Shown here: positions 1 to 11,829 of the stretch, piece after piece
Numbering within the stretch: the first letter of the stretch is position 1
Layout: every line of letters begins with the position of its first letter
Translations under genes and position numbers: made by a program
DNA from: Heterocephalus glaber
Lineage: Eukaryota > Chordata > Mammalia > Rodentia > Bathyergidae
Direction of reading: 5' to 3'
Length of the DNA stretch: 64,000 nucleotides
NCBI RefSeq assembly: GCF_000247695.1
Contig: NW_004624734.1
Span: 16,810,007-16,874,006, forward strand
The notes under the pieces: generated by a model
Databases searched by the model: none
Told to the model about the DNA's origin: nothing
What the model saw: only the letters and a program-made list of their open reading frames with translations

Positions 1-1500
1 TATTTTATGTTCTGAACTTTAAAAAGTTTTTTTGTATCAAGGAGAACTTAATTTGAACAAGACTGAGGCAGTTCCAAGTGAACATAAGTCAGTATTTATT
101 TCTGGACTGAAGATAAATGTTCTTATCTGTAGCAAAGCTTTAAAAGATATTCAAGTTTACCCTTTTGACATGAACTCGGAGAAAAATACTCCTTTAGTCA
201 GGCTACAGGAATCAGTCCCCTCAGCACATTCTTGCAGGAGACCTTGTCCTTAATATTAAGCAGCCACCTAGGAGCTGTTTATTTGCTTCCCTCACAGCTA
301 CCCAGCTGTTACTTCCATTTGTGGTCTTAGTGCTAATGGCATAATGTCCCTAATTTATACACGCTGGTAGATCTGATCACCGCATTACCTGGAAGGCAGA
401 CTTTAATTAGAGAAATTTCTGAACAAATTGTCTAAAAAGCTTGTTTAGCCTGATTAAATGCAAGAGTGTTTCTTCCCTCTCTTTTTAAAAATGAGCATTT
501 ACTTTATACTAAAACTTCGCAGATAAAAAGCAATATCAGCTCTAATTACAGCCTATAAAATGAACAGCAACATTACCCATGAAAATGGATTGGACTCTGC
601 TGTCTGCAGCTGAAATATATATGACTCAATGCTACATTTACTCAACAGCTTTTGGCATTTCTGCTTCGCCTCTGTTAGAACTAACAAGGTGAAACAACAG
701 ACTGACTGAAAAAGGATAAACTGTGAAAGGGTGATACACCGATGTGAGATACTAATTCAACTGTGGCTCATGAGCGAGATTAAAATCATATGGCTTTACA
801 CCTGTGTGTCTCCAAGCACTTGCACCAGCTAACATGACATTAAACCTTCCACATTGTTAATAGGTAGCAAGCCACCGTATGAAATAATATGCTGTTGTTG
901 CACATTGAACCGCAGCGCACATAAGATACATATCATAATAGCATCAACAAACTTTGATAATTCAAAAAACAATTAAAGCCCGCTTCACTGTTCAAATGGA
1001 ATAAGTTGGCTAAATGTCAGTGTCACAAGAGTGCAAGAAACGAATTTGGCTGGGAGAATTGAGGGACCTCACACATTTTGTTATCAGCCTGTGCGAAAAG
1101 TGTTTGCATTATTCTTAATCATCAGCTGTTTTGCTGATGCTGCCTTCTGCAGGATCTCTGTTAGAAAATACATTAAGTGTAGAAATTGTATTCCCTGTAT
1201 GAATACACAAGTGGGCTATAGTAAAGTGTGATTGATTATTTGATTCTTCTGACTAAACCTTTGAAAAGTACTTTCTTGTCACTTTCTTAGTGAACATTAG
1301 CACTGGTTGAACACCAGAATCACTTTTGAAAATTGTCAGCGCCTCATTCCAAACCATTTGATTATATAGTGGCCTCTTGGAGACGTAGGGAAGTTTGAGA
1401 GACCTCCTGCATGCTTCAGATGCACAATAAGGGCTGAAAACCCACTGACATACCAATGATGGACGGGATACACTCTGAGTAGTAATCTTCAATTACACCT
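1..1500. other. Unique non-coding sequence; candidate conserved element
   Basis: No repeat family is recognised and no ORF exceeds 80 codons. About 250-1010 is unlike the surrounding AT-rich background. It is non-repetitive, has no long homopolymers, and carries several homeodomain-type cores (taattag near 403, ctaattac near 542) and E-box-like sites such as cagctg. That texture is typical of conserved non-coding elements, but conservation cannot be judged from one sequence. This is inference only. Confidence 0.3.
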
Positions 1501-1504
1501 CCGC

Positions 1505-1640
1505 GTTGAGAGCCAGAGTCCAGGCTGTCATCTCACCTTGGTCACTTTTTCACCAAGTCACCCCCAAACAAATCACCTAACTTCTCTGGGACCTCGTTGG
1601 CTGATCTGTGATGTCTTAATTTAAGCCAAGGAATTCAATT
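1505..1640 (-). repeat. MIR SINE fragment (probable)
   Basis: Read on the minus strand, this resembles the 3' half of the mammal-wide MIR SINE. On the plus strand the order is a gagccagagtcc-like block, then a caagtcac block, then cacctaacttctctgggacctc and a 'ctgatctgtgatg' tail, which matches the MIR arrangement. It is strongly diverged, as expected of this old tRNA-derived family. Boundaries are approximate. Confidence 0.4.
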
Positions 1641-2071
1641 AATTTTAATTTCATAATTTGTCCATTACCTAGTGTACACTGCCAAAAAGAGGAGAATGTT
1701 TTATTTTCTTGCACTCTGGTGTCTTCTGTGATGAGAATATTATTTATGTAGATGTGGCCCCAGTAAATGCAGACTGAAGAACATTCTGTGCCCTGGAGGA
1801 ACACAGGGCTGTCACCAGGTCCGCTGAGAAGCTCTGCAGCCCTTCATTCAGCCTCCCCGTTACCAACTGATGGCTGTGTGCCTCATCCCTCATGGAGCCA
1901 CCGTGGGTGTCGATGTTGCATATCAGAGGTGTGAAAAAACAAGTGAATTTTACATAAATTAAGACATGAAAATTTTGCCCATGAATTAATTTTTATGCTT
2001 AATCTGGGTTCTCTCACACGTTGACTCACTCAATGATAAATAAGTCAATGATTGGTTGATTGCATGACTGA

Positions 2072-2105
2072 GTCTATGGCCATGCCACCCTGAATTCACC
2101 TGATC
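2072..2105 (+). pseudogene. 5S rRNA-like stub (first ~34 nt)
   Basis: The stretch starting gtctatggccatgccaccct closely matches the 5' end of vertebrate 5S rRNA, which begins GTCTACGGCCATACCACCCT. Similarity continues to about the gatc at 2105 and then stops. The internal pol III control region would lie further 3' and is not recognisable, so this cannot be a working gene. It could be a truncated 5S pseudogene or the 5S-derived head of an ancient SINE3/AmnSINE-type element. I cannot separate these by eye. Confidence 0.45.
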
Positions 2106-2973
2106 ATGTTGGAGTGCATGATTGATTGCCCTATTTATTCATTAGATGCTTCTTCCATTCATTCATTAAGCAAATATATATTTTTCCAAGAAGTAGAGTA
2201 AACAGTACATCTACCATGTTAGAGGACCTTGGGAAAACTGAGCCTTCATTGTCTAAGGTGGTAACCTATTCATTCATTTCATTCCCCCTCTTTTTTTTTT
2301 CCTCTGCTATTACATTTTTTAAGGCAAATTGACATCAACTCTAGGCCCTTTGGGAGGAGCATAAATAAAAAGAAGCTATCCTTCTCCAAAGGAAAATAAG
2401 CAGCAATCAGCCATCTTGTCACCAGGCAAAAAAAATCTCCTGAAATGGTGTCAGGGAAGACAGGAGCCAAGTGAAAAGAAAAGTAAGTCTGATTTCATGT
2501 AACGTGGATTGAGCATGTCACATGTACCTAATTCTTTATCCAATAATCAATTTTAGTAATCATGTCAGAACAAGTCATAAAATTTTATCAAGAGCATTTG
2601 GTAGCATTTCAAACACACATTTACCCAAAAATATTTCAAAATGCAGGATGTCAAGTCCACTTGCATGCAATAGTTTCCTGCAACTGAAAATAGTGTCCCT
2701 TCCAGAACTGTTAAGCCAATACTTGTTGTATAAAAAAAGTATTTCCTTTTTATTACCGCATATTCATTGTTTGCTAAAAGAAACTGTTTGCAAATAATTG
2801 CAAGTTTTACTTCAGAGAGTCTACAAAGACACCCAGGATTAACAGGAGAATCAGTTGAGATTTCTTTAGATGCCAGAGACAGACAGCTCACCAGTTCACA
2901 CTCCACCTCGGTGAAAAGTCTAGGAAAGCTGCCAATTCCAGGAACTCCAAAGGTGCATGTGATGTCATAAAGA

Positions 2974-3058
2974 TCTCTCTCCTTCTCTCTCTCTCTGTCT
3001 GTCTTTCTCTCTCTCTCTCCTGCTCCCTATCTCTCCATTTTTCCCTTTCTCTCTCTGC
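2974..3058 (+). repeat. CT-rich polypyrimidine tract
   Basis: An impure (CT)n/(CTTT)n tract of about 85 bases, broken by short interruptions such as gtctgt and cctgctccctat. The plus strand is almost all pyrimidine and the minus strand all purine. The minus-strand ORF here, rich in Arg-Glu, is a translation artefact of the repeat. Confidence 0.85.
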
Positions 3059-3189
3059 TTTAAGTTTCTTGGTGAAAAGTTTATTCTTAAGCAAAGTAAT
3101 TGTTAATCCTGAAATGTCAACTCAGATGGATTAAGAAACACTCAGGGAATTAACAAAGCACATAAGCGTGTGTGTCTGTGTGGGTCACA

Positions 3190-3432
3190 GAGGTATGAGT
3201 TCAAGTACTATTTCTAATTCCCGGCCCCTTCCTCTCTGGCACTGTTCCACTGCTCAGCTTCTAGGTCCCCATAAACTTAGCACCTTTGCTTCGCAATGCC
3301 CTTTCAGTTCTTCCCTTGGAGCCAGCCAATCACGGACTGAATCTTCTGAAATCATAAGCCAAATTACACCTCTCCTCTTATGCGGTGGGTGTTGGGTGTT
3401 GTGTCCCAGTCATAGGAAAGCTGACTAATGCA
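3190..3432 (+). mobile_element. MaLR-type LTR, 3' portion
   Basis: The segment runs through a cctctctggcactgttccac-like block, cttggagccagcc, a 'catgagccaaattaa'-like block (cataagccaaattacacctc) and ends in ctgactaatgca. This is the order at the 3' end of rodent/mammal ERVL-MaLR solo LTRs, which finish 'ctgactaatrca'. The copy at 43154-43492 has the same blocks and the same ending. The 5' part of the LTR is not recognisable, so this copy is probably truncated. Confidence 0.55.
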
Positions 3433-3439
3433 GGCAGTC

Positions 3440-5230
3440 TCTTTTCCCAGTAGTGGTAAAAGAGACAGCTATTGGTTCTTTTTTTTCCACTTTGTCCTTG
3501 GTGTTCACTTTCTAAAGAAAGAAAGTGGAACCTCTTTATTCTCTTCAATAGAACATCTTCAATCTCTGTGTAATCTTATTTGAGTCTTCCTCTCCCAGCA
3601 GCCCTCAAGAGATGGGTAAAGAAACAGGGAGAGAGCTGGTCCCTTAGCTCACAGATGGATGTGGTCATTTCAAAAAGCAAAGAGATGGTTCTTTTTTCAG
3701 AAGTGGAAAATAATGTTAAGAAGGGTAGGAAAAGCAGACAACCTGCACAGGTGATCGAATAAGAGCCAAAAGAGTGTTTTTCTAGGCAGGATCTGTGTAA
3801 GAGCCTCCAGCCAAAGAGTGAGTTAATGCCTGTTTTATTTTCTTAAATAATTTTAAAAAGAAGTGTCTGCTTTTACTCCTATGTTAGAGAATCAGCCATC
3901 CATGAAGATGAAATTGCAGTCAGATTAGACTAGAGGGTACACACCTGCTGAAGAAATGCTTAGGAAACTTGCCGAATGCTTCAGGCCCCAAGTGCTAGTT
4001 AGCAGAACACCGCATAATTGGCAGACTCTTCTGGGAGTGAACTGCAGCTCAGTGGCCCCTAAAGAGGTATAAAGGAGTCCAGAGCAGTCAGGCTCAAGAG
4101 ATAAACATTAAGTAGATCATCATTGCCTAATTGCTAATTTTAGATGACAGTCACTTTCGAGAAAACAAGGGGCTGGAAAAAATAAAGCTGAGAGTAACTG
4201 CATGCATTTTTTTTTTGAGAACCCTGATTAAAACACTTACATAGAATTAAGGGTACTTCAAAGACTATAAATTTTGTGCAATGTGAAGAAGAAAATAAAA
4301 GAAAGAAAGAAAAGGAATTCAGTGTATTGCTTTCCTAGGAGTGAAAACTCAAATTCGGCTGATGCTAGTCACTATAACAGAAGTTTATGAACAATCCAAA
4401 ACTGCAAATTTAGAAAAATTAATATTTATTCATTGATGGCACTACAAATTTTCCTGGGAGTGTGGTACAGGAACAAGATGAGGGGAAGCCTCTGCTTTGA
4501 AAATAAAAACTTGTTAAAAGAATTTCAACTCTTTGAATTTTCCAATAAAATATTCCCTTTCACTGCCAAGGTATGAAGAAACTCTCTCCCCCTATTGGGC
4601 TATCTTTTCTACCTTGAACAAACATATAATCACTCTAATGTCTTTATTCTTCTTAATTATCCTTATGGTATTTATTATTACTTGAATTGCAGCATATGTA
4701 TTTGTGTATGTGTGAATTTACTTAACATTTATTGATGTATCTTTTTTTAAATTGCATGTCCCAGGGAAAGAAGAAATTATCTCACTTAAAAACAAATGAG
4801 TAAATAAAGAACCAGGTCTATATAAGGAATCTCATCCAGGGTACATGTTTAAAGATGGGCAACGTAGGGAAAGGAAAAGGAACAGGACTTGGGTGTGGAT
4901 GGAGAGGCATTTAGAACTTGGACAGGTGGGAAAGAAAGGCAATAATCCTTACTGGAATACTGAAGTAGGGAGCCAGAAGTAGACAGGATCTCTCTGGAAC
5001 ACTAGAATCACAGCCAGTATGTTTTCTCTTTGTTTTCAAGGGCCTGAAAGCTTTGGAGAAATTCCATGCTTCAGATGGTCTTCAACATCTCCTCTTTTGC
5101 TCATAACTTACTTGCTCTTTGTCCCAATCATTTAAGGACCTTATTCATTTAATACTTCGTTTAGTAATTGTTACTAAAAAAGAAAATTGAAACTAGTTTC
5201 TAAGAAACTACAGATGCCTTTAAGGATTGC
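3440..5230. other. No gene; mostly unassigned sequence
   Basis: AT-rich, non-coding. A short GAAA-rich patch lies near 4290-4315. Around 4600-4780 the sequence has the loose look of an L2 3' end, but not well enough to call. I see nothing else here. Confidence 0.5.
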
Positions 5231-5234
5231 CATA

Positions 5235-5400
5235 CGTAATTTTTCAGTTGGCATCAGCAAACTTTTATGGAGTATCTACTAAATGCTAGACACCATGCTC
5301 AATACCATGGAAGAGATAAGAAAAACAGGATTTCTGTCTCCAAGGAGGTCACACATGGAAATCAGAACAGAGTCACGGTACAATGTGATAAGGGCTAATT
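5235..5400 (+). repeat. Ancient mammal-wide repeat fragment
   Basis: The sequence passes through 'ggagtatctactaaatgct', 'agacaccatgctcaatacca', 'gatttctgtctccaaggagg' and 'acaatgtgataagggct'. It is the diverged form of a common mammalian ancient repeat whose core reads 'cctactatgtgccaggcact ... catggagcttacattctag'. The same family is seen more fully at 16775-17590. I am not sure of its formal family name. Confidence 0.4.
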
Positions 5401-5653
5401 TAGTGCTGCAACAATGCTTTGGTAGTGATCAGAAGGTTGTGATCAATTCTCCTTGGCAGGATCAGAATTCAAGCCTTCATGTCGGAGCTAACATTTGTAA
5501 AAGAGGATCTTATTAAATTGCAGAAGGGGAAAGGATGCATTAGCCAGAGAGGAAAACACAAGCAAAGGCAGATGCAGCACAGAATCCTTGTTTAGCAGAG
5601 AAGACTTTGCTGGTTGGTAAGACATGTTATTTGAGCATGTAGAGGGAATAACT

Positions 5654-5706
5654 TGTCAATAACCCCAATAACCCTACCAATAACACCAATAATCCCACCA
5701 ATCACA
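5654..5706 (+). repeat. Degenerate ~10-12 bp tandem repeat
   Basis: About five imperfect copies of a ccaataaccc-like unit follow one another (aaccccaataaccctacc, aataacaccaataatcccacc, aatcac). The unit length drifts between 10 and 13 bases. It is a minisatellite-like patch of no evident function. Confidence 0.6.
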
Positions 5707-5780
5707 AACCAATTTAAAGACCCCTGGCTCTTTAAAATATTCAGGGTAATTTCTTCTTATGAAGACAGCCATCTAGAATA

Positions 5781-5955
5781 GGGGTCAGCACAGTTTCTAC
5801 AAATTTCAGTCTTTTCATGCACTTGTATCTGGGTTATGTATGACTCTGCCATTAGAACATGTAGACATTCCAGACGATATGTAAGTAAATGAACATAGTA
5901 GTGTCCTGATCAAACTTTATTCATAAAAACAAGGAGTCACCCAGAGACCATTCTT
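5781..5955. mobile_element. Non-autonomous hAT-Charlie DNA transposon (probable)
   Basis: It begins ggggtcagca and contains the sequence order tgactctgccatt, gacattccagacgatatgta and caaactttattcataaaaac. This follows a common mammalian hAT-Charlie MITE ('ggggtcagcaaactttttct ... actctgccat ... caatatgtaaacgaatg ... aaaactttatttacaaaaac'). It is diverged by small changes throughout. No transposase is encoded, as expected of this class. Confidence 0.55.
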
Positions 5956-6019
5956 TTACTACCCTCTCTGTGATGTCACACAGTAGATTATAACCGTTTG
6001 CTTGAGAGAGCAAGGAAGT

Positions 6020-8120
6020 TTCCTAACGTTGCAGTGCTGTGATTCAGGCCCAAAGTTGCCATGTGTACCTGAATGAACTACCCGTGGGTTTCAAACTTTT
6101 AAGGGAGATTTATGCTTCGACTAATTTTTACATTACAACTTTAAATACATTTTTAATTCAAAGAAAGTAGCTAATAAAGTTTGCAGAGCAGTAAAGTTTC
6201 AAGCCCCTCACCAAATTTTTCTTTTCTATCTCACCATTTCTTGTAACAAAATGAGAAAATATTTTCTGACAAAAAGTCACTTTCCATTTTTAAAAGATGC
6301 TCCAGATTTTCATTTTATTTAGCTAATGTCTTCATAGCTTCATTTCATTTGAAAATCTGTTCAGAACCCCAGAGGGGTAGGGGGAACCTTTCTGGGAAAG
6401 AACCGGTAGGCAGATTGAGTAGCAAAGATATCAATGTAGTTTTCCCTACAGCTTCCTGGGGAAAGCACAGAAAATGCAGATAAGCAGCTCCGCTTGTCAC
6501 AAGACAGTCAGTTGTGTCTTCACAATGCTATCACCACTGGGAACACAGAGGATTTTTTTCCACATACTCAAATTACTAGTCTGACAAAATTTCCCACTCA
6601 GTTGACCTTTGTTAAAGCCCTAAGAATACAACATGAACCACCACTGAGACCATGAGCTTTTGATTCTTTGCTTTTGGCCAAACAATGCAAATAATTTAAC
6701 TAAGGGCTGAATTTATTCCATTTGTCCCATGTGACTTTCCAGTTTTCATTTAGATGTCACAGTGCCTTCTTCAGGCATTCTCTCCTTTCCTACTGTCACT
6801 TTCTGCTAAGAAATTCTCTCTTGAGATTCAGACTTGGCTTTCTCTATGTTAGCCACTGGGACTCTTTAATACTCATTTTCTTATGTTGCTGCTGCTGTTG
6901 ATTTGCTAATTTTTCCAAATGCAGAAACACCTGAGTAGGAAAACCTAACTTCTAGGACAGCCATGTCCAGACCAAAGTTCTCTTTAGAAAGTAGTGTCAG
7001 ATTAATATGTATATGCTTGGCATAATTACTGTTATGCTGAACTTGGCAGTTTTGAAGAGTCTTTCTATATATTTAAGGTAAGAAGGGAATAATATAATTT
7101 CAACTTTCCAAATCATTATACATTTACATTATACATTTCCTACCATATTTAAAAGACCATAAAGGGCTTAAATAATATCCAGAAAAAATATTGTCTATAT
7201 TCAAATGTTACATTTCTAGAAGTTTATATACTGTGCATATTTACTGTATAGTTAACTAAAATAGAGTTTTCTAGAAGAATAGCTACTGCAAGTGGAGAAA
7301 TTTTCCTAAAATATTCATTTGCCTTTTCCACAATTTCCCCTATTAGTAAGTAGATAATCCATCTGTCTCATCTAATGCCATTTTGGAGGTTAGAAAAAGA
7401 AGCAGTAGCCTCATTCAAGGTTATTATTTTCTGATTACTTCTGGTCTTCTCTATCCTTTTCTTCTTTTGTGCTCCCTTTGTGCTTTGGATGTAATCAGTC
7501 CTGTCATTTCTCTTTGCAAAGTATGGTTACAATTCTCTACATTCATCAAGTTTTTCAAAAGTTGGAGTTATGTTTATTAAGTTTGGATTTTCAGTGTCTT
7601 GCACTCCACTTGACTACCAGCAAGTAACTAATTCCCAAGTTCACACGTCTAGTATGGTTAAAATCCAGCATATTTTCTGATCTTTGCAGACATATATTAT
7701 TAGCATCTTGACTTTTTTAGCAAGTTATCTTTGCCTTTAAGATGCAGATATTCATATGAGAAAAGACACTATATTTCTATATTGAAAAAATGTTCCAGTT
7801 GCCATGTTGCCTTAGCTTGACACTAAAAAAATGGGAAGTCATCAGATCGGTTCTGTCCACTTCAGCTTGCTGGACAGCTCCTGATTGAAAGGTTTCTTGA
7901 CCACCCCACAGTTATCTTGACTACTTGACACTAAGAAGATGAGTTTAATTATCTTGAGACATTACAAAGGACACTGACTTTGCTATGATGGGAACAGTTA
8001 CTTCTGTGCAAATCTGACCTTACTCAATATGCAGCTAGATATTCATATTATTACCATATATTTTACCTTTAGATTTAGATGAGATCCCCTGAGGAGGGTA
8101 GACCTTGACTGTTAAGAACC
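6020..8120. other. No gene or recognised repeat
   Basis: AT-rich unique sequence with short A/T runs and no ORF above 65 codons. A small (tgctgctgctgttg) triplet patch sits at about 6885-6900. I see nothing else in it. Confidence 0.5.
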
Positions 8121-8129
8121 CAACATTAG

Positions 8130-8280
8130 ACAGTCTAAATTCTAAATTCAAATCCCTAATCCCACTCTTATCAGATGTGTGCCTATTGGATGAGAATTAC
8201 AGATAATGATAGAGTGAAGTAGCTAGCATAATACCTAGAATGTTCAGTGTTGTAAAAATTTAGTGATGCAATCAATCATC
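8130..8280 (-). repeat. MIR SINE fragment (weak)
   Basis: On the plus strand a block 'aattcaaatccctaatccc' is followed by 'agatgtgtgcctattgg', 'gagaattacagataatgata' and 'agcataatacctagaatgtt'. This parallels the minus-strand MIR order (description of specimen losses, tail with 'gataatagtacctac', 'cagtgcctggcacat'). It is strongly eroded. Confidence 0.35.
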
Positions 8281-8289
8281 CAGTGTCTA

Positions 8290-9420
8290 TTGATGCCTGC
8301 CATGTGATTACAGGGTGATCAAGAAGACAGACAAGTCTTTTCATTTGCAGAACATTAATGACCCTCTGGAGTTAACCTGTCTAAAGATTGAAAACAATAT
8401 GGGACACCAAATAAGTCTTATCATTGCTGTGATTAACAGAAATGATTAAAACAGCAGCCCCTCAACCCATGGATTGGAGACCCCTCCCTCCTGATTGCCA
8501 GTAGAAATCTAGATCCTAGAATTCTGTGTTGTTATTCTGAAGGGATGTGGCAAGAGACATCAAGCTTCCAAGGGCCAAGGGAAGCTTGAAATGCCAGGAA
8601 ATAACAGGGAAAATAAAGCCCCACCCCCTTGAACACACTAACAATTTTCGCCTGGTTACCCTGCCTGCATTTAGTCTGCATTTCCCTATCAGCAGATCTT
8701 CACCAACCACAACTGACAAAGGGACCAGTGAGTTTATAGTAAGAAGCTGCATGGCTCCTGACCACAAATTAGAGAAACCAGGTGGGCAGAAGCTTAGTGG
8801 TGCATTTTCCTGAAACATTCTCTTTCTTCATTTGGCAAAGAATTTCCGCTCACATTTTTGAGGATGATGGGAAAGAATACTCAACTTCACAACCTTAATT
8901 CGCATCCTTTCCCTTCATGGGCCTGAAAGGACAATTGAAATTTATATTGCCTCATTGAAAAGAGGCTTTATTTGACCTGGACACAAAGTTAGCCTTCCAG
9001 TACTTCCCTAGTCACAAAACAATAAAAAATTAACGCCTGAAATTTGTACCTTACAAGATAAAATAAATGAGGTAACATTTTACTGGTAAATAATCAATAC
9101 CCTACAAAAAACTAGAATACTCCTCTTTGATTTTTGCTGAAAGACAACATTTTACTTTGGTCTTTTAGGGTTTTTATTTTTTCCAGTAGTGTTAGAATAA
9201 TTGTAGAATAGATTTTGGAAATGGTGTATTTGGGAATGAAATAATGCAGTGGACAATAATTCAACTTGATAAATAATGCTTGGCTAATTGCAACAATGCT
9301 TGGTGTGTAGATATTTTTTTCACAAAGAATTTTGGAATTTAGAAAAAACTCAGTATTTATGTTTACCATTTAAAGAATTTCAAGGGCTTATTAATATTCA
9401 GAAACATGTACCGATTTCCT
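8290..9420. other. No gene; overlapping chance ORFs
   Basis: Two overlapping ORFs on opposite strands (8516-8818 minus, 8547-8813 plus) cover the same unassigned DNA. Neither protein has a recognisable domain, signal peptide or conserved motif, and opposite-strand overlap of this kind is common by chance. The rest is AT-rich and featureless. Confidence 0.5.
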
Positions 9421-9429
9421 TTGAAGGGA

Positions 9430-9600
9430 GATAATGTTTTGGCTATAAAAATAAGCATTGGCTTTGGAACTGAACAATCTGAGTTAAATCCTGACTTTTC
9501 CATTTTCTTACAGTGTGACTTCAGGCAAATGATTTACTCTGGATTGTTCTTATGTGAAAAATAGGGATGAAGATGCCTGATGTTTTACTAGTATAATATG
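9430..9600 (-). repeat. MIR SINE fragment
   Basis: On the plus strand the order is gctttggaactgaacaatct, gagttaaatcctgactttt, cattttcttacagtgtgac, ttcaggcaaatgatttact and gtgaaaaatagggatgaag. It matches the reverse complement of MIR ('tggagccagactgcctgggt', 'tcgaatcccggctctgccac', 'agctgtgtgaccttgggcaa', 'ctgtaaaatggggataat'). Confidence 0.6.
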
Positions 9601-9659
9601 ATATTCCACAAAGGAAATGGAGAGTAGGGAAATAAAGTTGAACTATCTTCAAAATATTA

Positions 9660-9740
9660 AAAAACAACAAATTACTAGGTCCCCAACCTTAGAATTTCTG
9701 ATATAATAAGTCTTGGATGGGTCTAGGATGCTTTAAAAAA
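9660..9740 (+). mobile_element. MER5-like hAT-Charlie fragment (probable)
   Basis: The stretch aacaaattactaggtcccca ... agaatttctgatataataag ... ggatgggtctaggatg parallels the middle of the MER5 hAT-Charlie MITE ('attgctgggccccacccc', 'agagtttctgattcagtagg'). It is a short internal piece without termini. Confidence 0.45.
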
Positions 9741-9814
9741 CTCGACAGATATGACCCCTGTCCTTACAGTGGGCAAAATAGAAGACAAAGATGTTACAGG
9801 CAATGAACTAAATG

Positions 9815-9945
9815 GAATATGCATTTTGGAGTCAGAAAGACTGTGTATCCTTGCACAATAATTTTTTGAGTCTCCGTTTCCCCATATAAGAAATAAACAT
9901 TAAAGTTTGTGCATTTATATCTTAGTATAGTTATTTAGGATTCTC
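9815..9945 (-). repeat. MIR SINE fragment
   Basis: The order ttttggagtcagaaagactg, tgtatccttgcacaataatt, gagtctccgtttccccatat, aagaaataaacatt follows the reverse complement of MIR and is the second such fragment within 400 bp. Both are old and independent of the SINE immediately downstream. Confidence 0.5.
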
Positions 9946-9983
9946 ATATAATTATAGTAGATATCCCTTATGTAATATTTGCA

Positions 9984-10161
9984 TGTGGACCTGCATTTTG
10001 TAATCCCAGCACTCTGGGAAGCTGAGGAAAGAGAACTCCAAGTTGGAGTCTATCCTACACCACTTAGCAACTTAGCAACACCCCATCTCAAAATAAGAAA
10101 AGGGCCAAGAATGTAGCTTAGGATGAAGGCTTTGGCTTCAGACTAAAGTACTGAAAAAAAA
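9984..10161 (+). mobile_element. B1-dID composite SINE
   Basis: The left half (tgtaatcccagcactctggg, aagctgaggaaagagaac, cacttagcaacttagcaaca, ccccatctcaaaataag) is 7SL-derived B1-like. The right half (gggccaagaatgtagcttag, gaaggctttggcttcagac) is a decayed ID/tRNA-like unit ending in an A run. It is flanked by a near-perfect 12-bp target-site duplication (gtaatatttgca at 9972-9983 and gtagtatttgca at 10162-10173), which fixes the boundaries. This dimeric SINE type supports a squirrel/dormouse-like rodent. Confidence 0.8.
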
Positions 10162-10174
10162 GTAGTATTTGCAA

Positions 10175-11825
10175 TAATTTTAAAAGTATTGTCTGGTATA
10201 ATTTTATCTGAGACAGATGCTATTGCCCTGATTGTTTGAGTTTATAAATGTCTCATTGCCCAGGTGTAACATTTAATTTTAAAAGTGGATAATGTAGCTC
10301 TCAAAGGTTAAGAAAAATCACATTACTAACTCGTCAATGTAGACATGTAGAGTAGAAACCTCTGTCCCAAGCCGATTCGTTATATAGTGTCTACATTTCT
10401 CTATAAATCATATCAATCAGCCACAGAATATTAAGTACTCAGAATTAATCTGTTCTTCATTGTACAAACTCAGCTTGAATAATATCTTTTCATGATTTTG
10501 CTTTTTCTTTCAATCTTGCATGTTTTAGAGTTTCATCTTACATCTCGGTGTTCATGGATGTATCAAAAAACTCAGTATGCATGGAAAAAAGATGACTCAG
10601 CAAATTCCTTCATCCAGATCACTTTCCGTTCTGGTTCTATTTCATTTTAGCCTAATACTTACAAACTTAGGGCTCCCTCCAAGACTCCTGGTTCTTCACT
10701 AAAATCACTACCGCATCACCCAGAGGAAAAGTCTTCTTTTCCATGGTTTTCTCCTTTCATACAAAGTTCCAGAACATTAAGATTACAGCTATTGGCCTAA
10801 GCTTTTTAACCTTATGTAAGCAGAGTGTGACTCCTACTATATCAAATCTGGTATTTATCATTTTGGCAGCCTCTGATTGCAACTGAAATGTCTCGGAATA
10901 CTATGAAAGAGAGACATTATCGTACAGAACACTGCTGATTTGGAGTACAACACTTTAATCCTGTGCGGTAATGTGGATAAATTCATATTTTCCCTTGATT
11001 TCATTCCTTAATGTAGCTAAAATAAGTACTTTAATTTGACCTATCAATTTAAAATTCCTGACATGTCTATTGCACGTGAAGGCATAATTAAAGGTACAGT
11101 ACCTCAGCTCTTTTCCTTATTTTGGCTTCTTTGACTTGAGCCCAAGTCACAGCACATGTACAGTTGCTAAAAGAAATCTACCTGTAACAAAAATGTTAAG
11201 TATGATTATCCAATAATAAATATGTTGATTTCATGTTCCTCCTAGATAAAAACTTTCCTGGATTACTTTTGGATTGAAAATTATTCTTTCTCAATCTTAT
11301 TCATCATGCAATTCTACTATCATCTTGCTATATCTCATTAAATCTAGAATGAATTCTGCTTTTTCGGCCATGTGGTCCTGAACCATTAGTCCAGTCTCAG
11401 CTTTTTATCCTCATGAGTTTTTTACTTAAGCCAAGCAAGGCTGTTCATAATATGCTAAATGTTTTTCATCCATTTTTGTCCTATATCTTTATGTACACAG
11501 AGAAATAATACTAATTATACATATTTAACTTTGCCCCCAGTTGCTGGTCCATGGCTTCTAAAATCCCTGTAATTTATGGGGGAAAATAGGTTCTATGGAA
11601 ATCTCTTGTTCTTGTGTTTGGCTTCTGTCTTGACTCCAGAAGCATTGTACCTAACATCCTTGTAGAGAGGAATGCTGGGAAAATTATTCATTCTACTATT
11701 TAATTTCCGACCCTGGTTCCTGACACAGAACTCCTAAACCCTTTGGAATTCTTTAAGGAATAGGCACATCTTTTGGATTGGAACTTTCCACATCTCCTTC
11801 CCTACTTGGAGGACAAGAACACTAA
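10175..11825. other. No gene or recognised repeat
   Basis: AT-rich unique sequence with no ORF listed over 60 codons in this stretch. I recognise no repeat family in it. Confidence 0.5.
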
Positions 11826-11829
11826 GATG

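Noticed and set aside
2888..3094. Arg/Glu-rich minus-strand ORF
   Set aside because: It is a translation of the CT-rich tract at 2974-3058.
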